Shown here piece after piece: positions 1 to 9,316 of a stretch of 64,000 nucleotides of DNA. Below the pieces are notes generated by a model. It was given only the letters and a program-made list of their open reading frames with translations. It did not search any database and was not told the origin of the DNA. A program made the position numbers and the translations under genes. This DNA is from Clostridium sp. (GTDB taxonomy: Bacteria > Bacillota > Clostridia > Lachnospirales > Lachnospiraceae): contig JAGZZT010000005.1 of assembly GCA_018377235.1 (NCBI GenBank), positions 1 through 64,000 of the forward strand. Reading direction: 5' to 3'. The first letter of the stretch is position 1; every line of letters begins with the position of its first letter.

Positions 1-7
1 TTCTCAT
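1..7 (-). CDS. Possible start codon of a gene running off the left edge
   Basis: On the minus strand an ATG lies at positions 7-5, preceded about 12 nt upstream by AAAGGAG (positions 20-26). Only two codons are inside the window, so no product can be named. The spacing is a little long for a ribosome binding site, and the call rests on that motif and on the AT-rich, promoter-like DNA to the right. Confidence 0.3.
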
Positions 8-427
8 AATGAATGCACTCTCCTTTTTTCTTTTTGAAGTTAATATTTTTCGAAATTCCTAACTGCATTACGTGGCTATTATACTTCGGATAAGGGAAAT
101 TATCAATAGTTTTTTAACAAAAAAATAAAAATTTTTAAAATCTTCCTTTTTCTGTTATTTTATGTACTTTACTCCCTACCAGAAGTCCCTCACCTCCGAT
201 ACACCTATATCATAATATACCTTTACCCAAAATACAATAACTTTTCTCTGTTCATTTTCTTACAGAATCATTACAGTAATAGAAAATTAAGGCAAAATTG
301 TACTAATATCAATACAATCTTAAGATTTCCTCTGTACTTTCTTCTATTTCGTGATATAATGTTCATATTACACAATATAGTGTTATTTTTTGAACACAAA
401 ATCCAGTCTTTTAGAAAGAGGTTAACT
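8..427. other. AT-rich divergent intergenic region
   Basis: About 420 bases without a convincing gene, very AT-rich and full of short A and T runs. It probably holds the promoter of the gene leaving the left edge and the promoter of the choline kinase fusion (see 350-360). No riboswitch or long hairpin was seen. Short frames in it lack ribosome binding sites. Confidence 0.5.
350..360 (+). promoter_or_regulatory. Extended -10 promoter element for the choline kinase fusion
   Basis: CGTGATATAAT carries an extended -10 (TG-A-TATAAT) about 68 nt before the ATG at 428. No good -35 is visible. The same 11 bases recur at 2224-2234, upstream of the choline-binding protein gene. Confidence 0.5.
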
Positions 428-2215
428 ATGGATCGATACGGTTTAATATGCCGAAGTATTTTGGAAACTCCTGATATTACACAGAGGGGACTTGCCCGGC
501 TGCTGGACGTTTCTCTCGGAACAGCGAACCGCCTGGTCAACGAGTCCATCGAGCAGGGATTGATTAAAAACAACATTAATTCAAATAATTATTCATTAAC
601 AGAGCAGGGACTGGAGTATCTCCGCCCTTACAAGGTGGATGGCGCTCTGATTATGGCAGCTGGTTTTGGCTCCCGCTTTGTTCCCCTTACCTTTGAGACT
701 CCGAAAGGCCTTTTGGAGGTTTTCGGAGAACGCATGATAGAACGGCAGATTAAGCAGCTTCACGCTGTTGGCATCACAGATATTACGATTGTAGTTGGGT
801 ATCTGAAAGAAAAGTTTGATTATCTGATTGATAAATATCAGGTCAGACTCCTCTATAATCCAGAATACTCTTCCAAAAATAATCTGGCTACCATCTATCA
901 TGCCAGAGAAATTCTAAAAGGAAAAAATATGTACATTCTCTCATCTGATAACTGGATGAGAAACAACATGTACCACACTTACGAGTGCGGAGCCTGGTAT
1001 GCTGCCTCCTATATGGAAGGCGAAACTTCTGAATGGTGTCTAAAGACAAACAAAAAAGGACGTATTATTTCTGTCTCTATCGGAGGCCAGGATTCCTACG
1101 TTCTATATGGACCAGCCTTCTTCTCCAGAGAATTTTCGGAGCAGTTTCTTCCTATTATAAATGACTATTATCACCGTCCTGGGACTGAACAGTTCTACTG
1201 GGAAAACGCAGCAATTGATCATCTCTCTGAGCTGGAGCTGTATGCCAATCCACAGCCAGAACATCAAATCTATGAGTTTGAGAATCTGGAAGAGCTTCGC
1301 CGTTTTGATCCAAAATACCAGAACCACTCTGACAATGAGGCCATGATTCTGGTTTCCAAGGTTTTTCATGTACCGGAAGAAGCTATTACAAACATCAGAT
1401 GCCTGAAGGCTGGTATGACAAACAAGTCGTTTCTGTTTGAGCTGCAGGGATCCCACTATATCTGCCGGATTCCTGGGCCAGGAACTGAGCTTCTCATTAA
1501 TCGGAAGCAAGAGGAAGCAGTGTACCGGGCCGTCAACCCGCTCCATATGACAGAAGATATTATCTATTTTGATGGAGAAACAGGATACAAAATTGCCCGC
1601 TACTACGAAGGTGCCCGCAACGCAGATCCGAAAAGCCCAGAGGACATGACCCTGTTTATGAAAGAGATCAAGCGTCTGCACCAGTCAGGGCTTACAGTAG
1701 AACATACCTTTTCCCTGCGGGAGAGGATTAACTTCTACGAAAATTTATGCCGCGGCAGGCAGAAAATGCTGTTTGAGGACTATGCCGATGTACGCAGGAA
1801 CATGGACCGCCTTCTGAATCGTCTTGAGCTCATGGATCGTCCCTTCTGCCTGACTCACATCGACTGCGTTCCTGACAATTTTCTGATTTTGCCGGATGGT
1901 TCTGGCAAAATCATTGACTGGGAATATGCCGGAATGCAGGACCCGCTGATTGATGTAGCAATGTGCGCTATTTATTCTTATTACAATGAAGAAGAAACGG
2001 ATCGCCTGATCGAGATTTATTTAGGAAGAAAACCGGAACGTGAAGAGCAGTTTGTTGTCTACGCCTGTGCTGCCCTAGGAGGATTTCTCTGGTGTCTCTG
2101 GGCTGTTTTCAAAAGCTCGCTGGGGGAGGAATTTGGCGAATACACCCTCATTATGTATCGGTATGCCAAGAGCTATTATAAAAAGCTGGAGCTTTTAGGA
2201 GAAATTCCAGAATAG
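428..2215 (+). CDS. Fused winged-helix / nucleotidyltransferase / choline kinase (LicC-LicA type)
   Basis: A 595-residue cytosolic protein with three parts. Residues 1-65 form a winged-helix DNA-binding-like domain. From about residue 70 comes a sugar-phosphate nucleotidyltransferase with the signature GALIMAAGFGSRF, as in LicC CTP:phosphocholine cytidylyltransferases. From about residue 330 to the end is a LicA/choline kinase fold with the Brenner motif H477-x-D479 and N484, then IIDWEYAG. In known systems these two activities make CDP-choline for surface decoration. The start at 428 is chosen over an in-frame ATG at 359 because AAAGAGG precedes it and 359 overlaps the promoter. The next gene encodes a choline-binding-repeat protein, which supports a choline role. 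The winged helix might sense or regulate; ethanolamine or another amino alcohol is an alternative substrate. Confidence 0.85.
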   Translation: MDRYGLICRSILETPDITQRGLARLLDVSLGTANRLVNESIEQGLIKNNINSNNYSLTEQGLEYLRPYKVDGALIMAAGFGSRFVPLTFETPKGLLEVFGERMIERQIKQLHAVGITDITIVVGYLKEKFDYLIDKYQVRLLYNPEYSSKNNLATIYHAREILKGKNMYILSSDNWMRNNMYHTYECGAWYAASYMEGETSEWCLKTNKKGRIISVSIGGQDSYVLYGPAFFSREFSEQFLPIINDYYHRPGTEQFYWENAAIDHLSELELYANPQPEHQIYEFENLEELRRFDPKYQNHSDNEAMILVSKVFHVPEEAITNIRCLKAGMTNKSFLFELQGSHYICRIPGPGTELLINRKQEEAVYRAVNPLHMTEDIIYFDGETGYKIARYYEGARNADPKSPEDMTLFMKEIKRLHQSGLTVEHTFSLRERINFYENLCRGRQKMLFEDYADVRRNMDRLLNRLELMDRPFCLTHIDCVPDNFLILPDGSGKIIDWEYAGMQDPLIDVAMCAIYSYYNEEETDRLIEIYLGRKPEREEQFVVYACAALGGFLWCLWAVFKSSLGEEFGEYTLIMYRYAKSYYKKLELLGEIPE

Positions 2216-2223
2216 CCTATGTC

Positions 2224-2289
2224 CGTGATATAATATTTATCTCCGGCAGCGATAAAAATTTCTCTTTTTTATTTCATTTATGGTATAAT
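2224..2289 (+). promoter_or_regulatory. Promoter elements for the choline-binding protein gene
   Basis: Two extended -10 hexamers lie upstream of the ATG at 2353: CGTGATATAAT (2224-2234), identical to the element before the choline kinase fusion, and TGGTATAAT (2281-2289). Neither has a strong -35. Confidence 0.5.
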
Positions 2290-2352
2290 ATCGTTACAAA
2301 CATTATTTTCTCTGATACAGAAATTTACTGTACGCATCAGGAGGCGTTTTTT

Positions 2353-3513
2353 ATGATACAAAAGAAGCGTTTGCAAATTTGCGGGCTGGCCTGTCTTCTC
2401 GGCGCTCTTGCCTTTTCTCCGGCTATGGATACTCTTGCTGGATGGAAAAATACGAATGGAACATATTATCACTATGACGACACCAGCGGAAACATGACGA
2501 TTGGATGGTTTCAAGAGCCTTCTAATTCCAAATGGTATTACCTAAAAAGCGATGGCTCCATGGCTGTCGGATGGATTCAGATTGATGGAAACTGGTACTA
2601 TTTTGATCCTGATGGAAAAATGGCAGTTGGCTGGCGTCTTCTTGACGGCCGTTACTACTACATGGATCAGCAGGGCCGGATGAAAACTGGATGGCAGCAG
2701 GTTGACGGCAAATGGTATTTTTTCAGTCCCGAGGGAAAAATGCGTGTCGGATGGCAGCAGATTGATGGGAGCTGGTACTATCTGGGTGAAAATGGCCAGA
2801 TGAAAACTGGATGGCAGAAAGTCAAGGATTTATGGTACTATTTAGATACCAACGGAAAAATGCTTACCGGGTGGAAGAAAATTAACGGAGAATCCTACTA
2901 TTTCCATACAGATGGACGGATGCTTACCGGATGGCTCAATGACAGCGCCGGCAACCGCTACTACATGAGTACCGTATCTGGACGAATGATACGTGGATGG
3001 CGTGAAATTGACCAGCACTGGTATTATTTTAACAGCAACGGATATATGGTAAAGGGATGGCTGACTGAAAATGGAGCCTACTACTATCTGGATCCTTCCA
3101 ATGGCATGATGGCCTCAGACTGTTCTAAGGTAATCGACAATGTAACATATACATTCGCCAAAAACGGAGCCTGCCAGACGAATACAAATCTGATCAGCGG
3201 GGCAGTTCAGGCAGATCACCTGGCAGACAGCAGCAATTCTGGAAGCTCCCCTGGCGTTTCCTCGCCTGGCAGCGGATCAGGTCCCAGCGGAACCGACTCC
3301 AATGGCTCCAGTTCTTCCAGCGGAAATTCTGCTCCAGGCAGTTCCAATCCAGACAGCTCCAATTCAGACAGCTCTGCTCCGGGAAATTCTAACACAAGCG
3401 GAAATCAAGCTCCAGGTTCTTCCAGTGGAAATTCCGCACCAGGCAGCAGTTCCAGTTCTTCAGATAATCACTATGATATCCAGGAAGGACTGACAAATGG
3501 TCCAGGACATTAA
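2353..3513 (+). CDS. Secreted choline/cell-wall-binding repeat protein
   Basis: A 386-residue exported protein. Residues 1-29 are a signal peptide with a basic start and a hydrophobic core ending near DTLAG. Residues 30 to about 270 are roughly eleven tandem choline-binding-type repeats (GW-x-x-x-D/N-G-x-W-Y-Y/F-F/L-x-x-x-G-x-M). The last 100 residues are a Ser/Gly/Asn/Pro-rich, disordered tail. No catalytic domain and no LPXTG motif are present, so it probably attaches through the repeats to choline on a wall polymer. AGGAGG precedes the ATG. It follows the choline kinase fusion by 137 bp with its own promoter. Some proteins with this repeat bind glucan instead. Confidence 0.85.
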   Translation: MIQKKRLQICGLACLLGALAFSPAMDTLAGWKNTNGTYYHYDDTSGNMTIGWFQEPSNSKWYYLKSDGSMAVGWIQIDGNWYYFDPDGKMAVGWRLLDGRYYYMDQQGRMKTGWQQVDGKWYFFSPEGKMRVGWQQIDGSWYYLGENGQMKTGWQKVKDLWYYLDTNGKMLTGWKKINGESYYFHTDGRMLTGWLNDSAGNRYYMSTVSGRMIRGWREIDQHWYYFNSNGYMVKGWLTENGAYYYLDPSNGMMASDCSKVIDNVTYTFAKNGACQTNTNLISGAVQADHLADSSNSGSSPGVSSPGSGSGPSGTDSNGSSSSSGNSAPGSSNPDSSNSDSSAPGNSNTSGNQAPGSSSGNSAPGSSSSSSDNHYDIQEGLTNGPGH

Positions 3514-3580
3514 AAAACGCCCCACAGAACAAATATCTAAAAGCACAGCTTTACGGTGTATGTCCTGGGGGCATTTTTTT
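3512..3580. terminator. Bidirectional terminator between convergent genes
   Basis: AAAAAACGCCCC and a following CAG pair imperfectly with CTGGGGGCATTTTTTT at 3565-3580, around a loop that contains a smaller AAAGC/GCTTT hairpin. A-run on one side and T-run on the other suit both the choline-binding protein gene and the convergent glutamine synthetase gene. Confidence 0.7.
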
Positions 3581-3587
3581 ATTCTAA

Positions 3588-5705
3588 TTATACTTCAAAA
3601 ATCAAATCACCATAGCTTGGCAGCGGCCAAAGTTCTTTATCTACTATCATTTCCAGCCGATCAGCCGGGCGGCGCAGATTTTCCATAGCTGTTGTCACCA
3701 AATCATGGTATGCATAGGCTCTTTCTTTATTGTTTACAACTGCAGCAGCTTTTCCGATGGCATCTGTCAGAGCTGCAAGGGCTGTCTTCATATCTGACAG
3801 CAGATCAGAAGTCTCCAGCAAAAGTTCCTTCTGAGTGCTGCAGTCTGCCTCCGGGCATGCGCTTTGAACAGCGCCCAGAGAAGCAGCTAAATTCGTAGTA
3901 TAGCGGATCACAGCCGGAATAATCTGTTTTCCAGCCATATCAATCATAGTTTTAGCTTCGATATTAATAGTCTTAGCATATGATTCATACTCTATTTCTG
4001 CTCTGGATTCCAGCTCTGCCTTTGTATAAACGCCAAAACTTTCAAACAAGTGGATAGCCTTATCTGTAATCAGGGAATCTACAGAGTCGATTCCGATTTT
4101 GAGATTGGGAAGGCCTCGCCTCTCTGCCTCCTCTACCCACTCCTGTGAATAACCGTTTCCGCTGAAAATAACTCTCCTATGCTCTGACAGCAGGGTCTTA
4201 ATCATATCATGGACAGCTGTATCAAAGTCCTCTGCCTGCTCCAGCTGATCTGCCGCCTCCTTAAATGCCTCTGCCACAATCGTATTAAGCACTACATTAG
4301 GGGAAGAGACAGAATCTGACGAACCTACCATTCGGAATTCAAATTTGTTTCCTGTAAACGCAAATGGTGAAGTTCTGTTTCTGTCAGTCGCATCTTTTAT
4401 AAAATCAGGAAGCGTAGTTACTCCTGTTTTCAGCATATCTCCATGCTTCGTATGAGTAGCCAGACCTGTGCTGCAGAGCTGATCCACCACATCCTCCAGC
4501 TGCTCTCCTAAGAAAATAGAAATAATTGCAGGCGGAGCCTCCGCCGCGCCTAAACGGTGATCATTTCCTGGAACAGCTGTAGATTCACGCAGCAAATCGG
4601 CATGTACATCCACGGCTTTTATGATACATGCCAGAACAAGAAGAAACTGGATATTATCATGAGGTGTATCTCCTGGGTTCAGCAGATTAATGCCGTCATC
4701 TGTAGAAATCGACCAGTTATTATGTTTTCCAGAACCATTTACCCCAGCAAAAGGCTTTTCGTGGAGCAGACATGTCAGCCCATGGTGGCCTGCAATCCTC
4801 TTCAGAGCTTCCATCATCATCTGGTTATGGTCAACTGCCACATTTACCTGTGTATAAATAGGCGCCAGCTCATGCTGGGCAGGGGCTGCTTCATTATGCT
4901 GGGTTTTCGCCGTAACGCCGAGACGCCACATTTCCTCATTAACTTCCTTCATAAATGCTCCGACTCTGGGGCGGATGCTTCCAAAGTAGTGATCATCCAT
5001 TTCCTGCCCTTTGGGAGGCATAGCTCCAAACAAGGTTCTTCCCGCATAAATCAGGTCCTTTCGCTGAAGATATTTTTCCTTATCTACCAGAAAATACTCC
5101 TGCTCTGGGCCTACATACGGAATTACCCGCTTAGAAGTAGTATTTCCAAACAACCGGATAATCCTTAAGGCCTGTTCATCAATGGCCTGCATGGATCGCA
5201 GAAGCGGAGTTTTTTTATCCAGCGCCTCTCCCCTGTAGGAGCAGAAGGCAGTAGGAATGTAAAGGGTTACCCCCCAGGTATCTTCTCTTAAAAATGCTGG
5301 AGAAGTACAGTCCCAGGTTGTGTATCCCCTGGCCTCAAAGGTAGAACGCAGACCTCCGGAAGGAAAAGAGGATGCGTCTGGCTCACCCTGAATCAGTTCT
5401 TTTCCTGAAAACTCCATAATCACTCTTCCATCGCTTCCCGGTACGGAAATAAAAGAGTCGTGCTTTTCAGCCGTAATTCCTGTAAGCGGCTGAAACCAGT
5501 GTGAAAAATGAGTGGCCCCTCTTTCAATCGCCCAGTCCTTCATAGCATGGGCTACCACGTCAGCGATGGACGGATCCAGCTCTGTTCCATCTTCAATGGT
5601 TTTCTTTAACTTTTTATAGACGTTCTTCGGAAGGCGTTCCCTCATCACCGAATCATTAAATACATTTTTTCCGAACATTTCGGATACATTTGTGACGTCG
5701 CTCAT
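3588..5705 (-). CDS. glnN: Glutamine synthetase type III
   Basis: Cytosolic enzyme making glutamine from glutamate, ammonia and ATP. The 705-residue length, the N-terminal EMFGKNVFND block, the GSGKHNNWS motif and EYFLV mark the type III family (about 700 residues, dodecamer), common in Bacteroidetes and clostridia, rather than GSI. An in-frame ATG exists 30 codons upstream at 5795, but GGAGG sits 8 nt before the ATG at 5705 and the protein then begins MSDVTNVSEM, as expected for the family. It is the last gene of a leftward cluster behind the aldolase gene and ends at a bidirectional terminator. No regulator or PII gene is adjacent. Confidence 0.95.
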   Translation of the reverse strand: MSDVTNVSEMFGKNVFNDSVMRERLPKNVYKKLKKTIEDGTELDPSIADVVAHAMKDWAIERGATHFSHWFQPLTGITAEKHDSFISVPGSDGRVIMEFSGKELIQGEPDASSFPSGGLRSTFEARGYTTWDCTSPAFLREDTWGVTLYIPTAFCSYRGEALDKKTPLLRSMQAIDEQALRIIRLFGNTTSKRVIPYVGPEQEYFLVDKEKYLQRKDLIYAGRTLFGAMPPKGQEMDDHYFGSIRPRVGAFMKEVNEEMWRLGVTAKTQHNEAAPAQHELAPIYTQVNVAVDHNQMMMEALKRIAGHHGLTCLLHEKPFAGVNGSGKHNNWSISTDDGINLLNPGDTPHDNIQFLLVLACIIKAVDVHADLLRESTAVPGNDHRLGAAEAPPAIISIFLGEQLEDVVDQLCSTGLATHTKHGDMLKTGVTTLPDFIKDATDRNRTSPFAFTGNKFEFRMVGSSDSVSSPNVVLNTIVAEAFKEAADQLEQAEDFDTAVHDMIKTLLSEHRRVIFSGNGYSQEWVEEAERRGLPNLKIGIDSVDSLITDKAIHLFESFGVYTKAELESRAEIEYESYAKTINIEAKTMIDMAGKQIIPAVIRYTTNLAASLGAVQSACPEADCSTQKELLLETSDLLSDMKTALAALTDAIGKAAAVVNNKERAYAYHDLVTTAMENLRRPADRLEMIVDKELWPLPSYGDLIFEV

Positions 5706-5839
5706 CGTATATTCCTCCAAGTTATCATTCAGCCCAAACTGCCTGTCGTATAAAAGAACAAAATAAGCCTGCCTGAAGCTGGCTCCTGACTGCATATCAG
5801 AAACCTGCCCAGACCGGCTTATCTATGTTTAAACTCTCT

Positions 5840-6703
5840 TTATGCTTTTCCTACGGAACCAAATAATTCCATTTTTTCTTTTACTGTTGCCTTGATGGCC
5901 TCTGTTCCAGGAGCCAGAAGCTTACGCGGATCAAAGCCCTTTCCTTCCAGATCCTTGCCAGCCTCAATGTACTTACGTGTTGCCTCTGCAAAGGATAACT
6001 GACATTCTGTGTTTACGTTGATCTTAGCAACGCCTAAGGAAATAGCCTTCTGAATCATCTCTGCTGGGATTCCTGTACCGCCGTGAAGAACAAGCGGCAT
6101 ATCGCCTACCTTCTCCTTGATGGACTCAAGCACATCAAATCTTAATCCTGGCCAGTTAGCCGGATATTTTCCATGAATGTTTCCAATGCCTGCTGCCAGC
6201 ATATCGATTCCAAGATCGGCCACAGCCTTGCACTCACTCGGATCTGCGCACTCACCTAAGCCCACTACGCCGTCTTCTTCTCCGCCGATGGAGCCAACCT
6301 CTGCCTCAAGAGAAATGCCCTTCTCTTTGCAAAGCTTTACTAACTCTGTTGTCTTCTCCACATTCTCTGCGATCGGATAGTGAGAGCCATCAAACATGAT
6401 GGAAGAGAATCCTGACTCAATGCATTTTAAGGCGCCCTCGTAAGAGCCATGATCCAGATGCAGCGCTACAGGGACTGTAATATTTAATTCTCCCATCATA
6501 GCCTTAACCATAGCAGAGACTGTCTTAAAGCCTGTCATGTATTTTCCTGCTCCCTCAGATACTCCAAGGATAACCGGAGACTTTAACTCCTCTGCTGTAA
6601 GCAGAATCGCCTTAGTCCACTCAAGGTTGTTAATATTAAACTGTCCAACTGCATACTTGCCTTCTCTGGCCTTGTTAAGCATTTCTTTCGCTGATACTAA
6701 CAT
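5840..6703 (-). CDS. fba: Class II fructose-bisphosphate aldolase
   Basis: Glycolytic/gluconeogenic zinc aldolase that splits fructose-1,6-bisphosphate into DHAP and glyceraldehyde-3-phosphate. The 287-residue protein has the family's NINNLEW start region, the HLDHG motif at 82-86 (catalytic D84, zinc ligand H85), the AEVGSIGG and IGNIHGKYP blocks, and LHGGTG near residue 208. This is full length for the family. AGGAGG lies 8 nt before the ATG. It sits between thrC (79 bp upstream) and glnN. Tagatose- or ketose-bisphosphate specificity cannot be excluded by sequence. Confidence 0.95.
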   Translation of the reverse strand: MLVSAKEMLNKAREGKYAVGQFNINNLEWTKAILLTAEELKSPVILGVSEGAGKYMTGFKTVSAMVKAMMGELNITVPVALHLDHGSYEGALKCIESGFSSIMFDGSHYPIAENVEKTTELVKLCKEKGISLEAEVGSIGGEEDGVVGLGECADPSECKAVADLGIDMLAAGIGNIHGKYPANWPGLRFDVLESIKEKVGDMPLVLHGGTGIPAEMIQKAISLGVAKINVNTECQLSFAEATRKYIEAGKDLEGKGFDPRKLLAPGTEAIKATVKEKMELFGSVGKA

Positions 6704-6782
6704 ATCATTGAACCTCCTTCACATTTCTCTACTTGCCTGCGCCTATTATATACTATTTTTCTCTATTTGAAAAGCCTGTTCC

Positions 6783-8273
6783 TTATTTTAAAATCTGTCT
6801 GACCATATTCTGCATATCCTCTGGACTGCACTGGCGGCTATGGCGGATAGCTGCATCGCGGATTTCTTTCACCGCCATAGGCTGCGGTACGCCAGACAGC
6901 TGCTCCATCCTGTCAATCAGCTCAAACTCATCCTCTGGAAGCCTCTCATCAGAGCCGCAAACTGCTTCCATGACGCTTCTGGAAAACTTGTAGGGACTTG
7001 CTGTAGATGCAATTACTGTCTTCGTTTCATCTGCACTCTTCCGTCTGTAAGCTCTGTATACAGCCGATGCCACTCCTGTGTGAGTATCAATCAGGTATCC
7101 TGTGTCCTTAAATACCCGTCTTATTTCCTCTGCATTCTCCTCCTGATTTGCAAATCCTCCTACAAAATCTCTCAGATTTTCTTTCATAGATGAGGTAATC
7201 TCATATACTCCCTCCTCTGAAAGTTCTGCCATCAGTTCTGAGGTCTCAGCTGCGCTGCCGCCGGTCGCCATATAAAGAAGACGTTCCAGATTGCTGGAAA
7301 TAAGTATATCCATAGATGGAGAGGTAGTAAGAATAAATTCTCTGCGTTTATCATAAACTCCTGTCTGGAAGAAATCAAACAAAACCTTATTATCATTGGA
7401 AGCGCAAATCAGCTTATGAACTGGGACTCCCAGCCTCTTTGCAAAATAAGCAGCCAATATATTTCCAAAATTACCGGTAGGAACTGTAATGTTAATCTTC
7501 TCTCCCTCTTCTATCTCACCGTGGGCAAGAAGCTTTGCATACGCATAGACATAATAGACAATCTGCGGTACCAGACGCCCAATATTGATGGAGTTCGCAG
7601 AGGAAAGTCTATATCCGGAAGCTGACAGCTCTGCAGCAAATTCCCTATCCCCAAAAATCTTTTTCACGCCGCTTTGAGCATCGTCAAAATTTCCGGTAAT
7701 CGCCACAACAGCAGTATTATCCCCTTTCTGAGTTACCATCTGGAGTTCCTGGACTCTGCTCACGCCTCCTTTGGGATAAAATACAATGATTTTCGTTCCC
7801 TCCACGTCTGCGAATCCGGCCATGGCAGCCTTTCCCGTATCTCCTGAGGTAGCTGTAAGGATTACAATGGTATCCTTTACCTGGTTTTTTCTGGCCGCAG
7901 TTGTCATCAGATGGGGCAGAATGGAGAGCGCCATATCCTTGAACGCAATCGTGCTTCCGTGGAACAGCTCCAGATAATAAGCTCCGTCAGCTTTCACAAG
8001 AGGCGCAATCTCCTCCGTGTCAAACTTAGAGTCGTAGGCCTTGGCAATACAGGACTTCAGCTCCTCCTCTGTAAAATCAGTTAAAAACAGCTTCATGACC
8101 TCATAGGCTGTTTCCTGATAGCTCATAGACGCAAATTCTTTTAAAGGCCGCTCTAACGCTGGAATTCTGTCCGGCATAAACAGACCTCCGTCATCTGCCA
8201 GGCCCTTTAAAATTGCCTGGGAAGCTGTCACATGGGATTCTTTTCCTCTAGTGCTGCTGTAGTAGATCTCCAT
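6783..8273 (-). CDS. thrC: Threonine synthase
   Basis: PLP enzyme converting O-phosphohomoserine to threonine, the last step of threonine synthesis. The 496-residue protein has the long N-terminal domain of bacterial ThrC beginning YYSSTRG, the PLP lysine in TIAFKDM (K112), the phosphate-binding TSGDTGKAA loop and a PTGNFGN block. The ATG at 8273 is preferred to one three codons upstream because AAGAGG lies 9 nt before it, while it abuts the upstream ATG. A promoter (TTGCAT-17-TAAAAT) is visible at 8331-8359. Homoserine genes are not adjacent, so it acts with genes elsewhere. Confidence 0.95.
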   Translation of the reverse strand: MEIYYSSTRGKESHVTASQAILKGLADDGGLFMPDRIPALERPLKEFASMSYQETAYEVMKLFLTDFTEEELKSCIAKAYDSKFDTEEIAPLVKADGAYYLELFHGSTIAFKDMALSILPHLMTTAARKNQVKDTIVILTATSGDTGKAAMAGFADVEGTKIIVFYPKGGVSRVQELQMVTQKGDNTAVVAITGNFDDAQSGVKKIFGDREFAAELSASGYRLSSANSINIGRLVPQIVYYVYAYAKLLAHGEIEEGEKINITVPTGNFGNILAAYFAKRLGVPVHKLICASNDNKVLFDFFQTGVYDKRREFILTTSPSMDILISSNLERLLYMATGGSAAETSELMAELSEEGVYEITSSMKENLRDFVGGFANQEENAEEIRRVFKDTGYLIDTHTGVASAVYRAYRRKSADETKTVIASTASPYKFSRSVMEAVCGSDERLPEDEFELIDRMEQLSGVPQPMAVKEIRDAAIRHSRQCSPEDMQNMVRQILK

Positions 8274-8330
8274 TCCTCTCATCCTCTTTTCTTTTAAATG
8301 CTTAAAGTATTCACCTTTTTATGGTTCAAA

Positions 8331-8359
8331 ATTTTATCACATTTTTTTATGATATGCAA
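8331..8359 (-). promoter_or_regulatory. Sigma-A promoter for thrC
   Basis: On the minus strand TTGCAT (8359-8354) and TAAAAT (8336-8331) are separated by 17 bp, with a TGA extended -10 just before the hexamer. It lies about 58 nt upstream of the thrC start. Confidence 0.65.
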
Positions 8360-8490
8360 TGTCATTGCTTTTTTTCTCCTTCTGATGCAAAATAGAATCT
8401 GAACCTGTTTGACCAGGATGTACGCTCATGCCTGCATCTTCGGAATACATAACTCCAGCTTATAAGCTCATTCGTGTAAGGAGAATATCT

Positions 8491-9204
8491 ATGGAATATA
8501 TCAATATCTGCAAAGCTGTTTTTGATGAACGGCCCAACCGCTTTATCGCTATAGCCCACCTCTTAGATTCTAATGTTCCTGCTGTCTGTCATGTTAAAAA
8601 TACAGGACGGTGCAAAGAGCTCCTTCTGCCCGGCTCCCAGCTGGTTCTTGAACACCATCCAGATGCCCTGAAAAAAGGAAGAAAAACAGAATACTCCCTC
8701 ATCTGCGTCTACAAAAAACATGCTGGTTTCTCCAACAGAACAATTCTCATCAATATGGATTCACAGGCCCCTAACCAAGCTGCCTATGAATGGCTGGCTG
8801 GAGGAGGATTTGGAGCTGTCTGCAGACTTCAGCGAGAAGTAAAATTTGGTAATTCCCGTTTTGATCTTTCTTTCCAGAAGGATGGGAAAACCTATTTTAT
8901 GGAGGTAAAGGGAGTTACCCTGGAACAAAATGGAACTGCCAGCTTCCCTGATGCACCCACAGAACGAGGCCTGAAACATCTTCTGGAACTTCAGGAGGCT
9001 GCCCGCGAAGGATACGGCGCCATTATTCTCTTCGTGATACAGATGAAAGATATCTGTGCCTTCACCCCTAATCGAAATACGCATCCTGCCTTCGCAGACG
9101 CTTTAAAACAAGTTTCCAGAAATGGCGTTCAGATCCTGGCAAAAGACTGCATCGTCACAGAACATTCTATGACCATTGATCAGGATATCCCTGTGATCCT
9201 CTAA
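8491..9204 (+). CDS. sfsA: DNA/RNA nuclease SfsA family protein
   Basis: The 237-residue protein matches the SfsA family: an N-terminal OB-like part with CHVKNTGRCKELLLPGS, then a nuclease-like fold with RFDLSF, YFMEVKGVTLE (the E-x-K catalytic motif) and FPDAPTERGLKHL. SfsA was first named for stimulating maltose use in E. coli; its role in clostridia is unclear. The start at 8491 is chosen because AAGGAG lies 8 nt upstream; an upstream in-frame ATG at 8428 has no site. It is transcribed divergently from thrC and stands alone. Confidence 0.9.
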   Translation: MEYINICKAVFDERPNRFIAIAHLLDSNVPAVCHVKNTGRCKELLLPGSQLVLEHHPDALKKGRKTEYSLICVYKKHAGFSNRTILINMDSQAPNQAAYEWLAGGGFGAVCRLQREVKFGNSRFDLSFQKDGKTYFMEVKGVTLEQNGTASFPDAPTERGLKHLLELQEAAREGYGAIILFVIQMKDICAFTPNRNTHPAFADALKQVSRNGVQILAKDCIVTEHSMTIDQDIPVIL

Positions 9205-9316
9205 AACGAAACGCTTGAATCAGAGGCTCTGTTTTTCGCAGATGCCTTTGAAACTGTCACCCTTCTCCCTCCTCAGTCATATAAAATAGTAACGCCTGTT
9301 TTTATGATGTGATTAT

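Noticed and set aside
1103..1681. 192-codon open frame antisense to the choline kinase fusion
   Set aside because: No ribosome binding site and no recognisable protein; it mirrors the codon use of the real gene.
4557..5168. 203-codon frame antisense to glnN
   Set aside because: Shadow of a well-supported gene; Cys/His/Ile-rich composition and no start signal.
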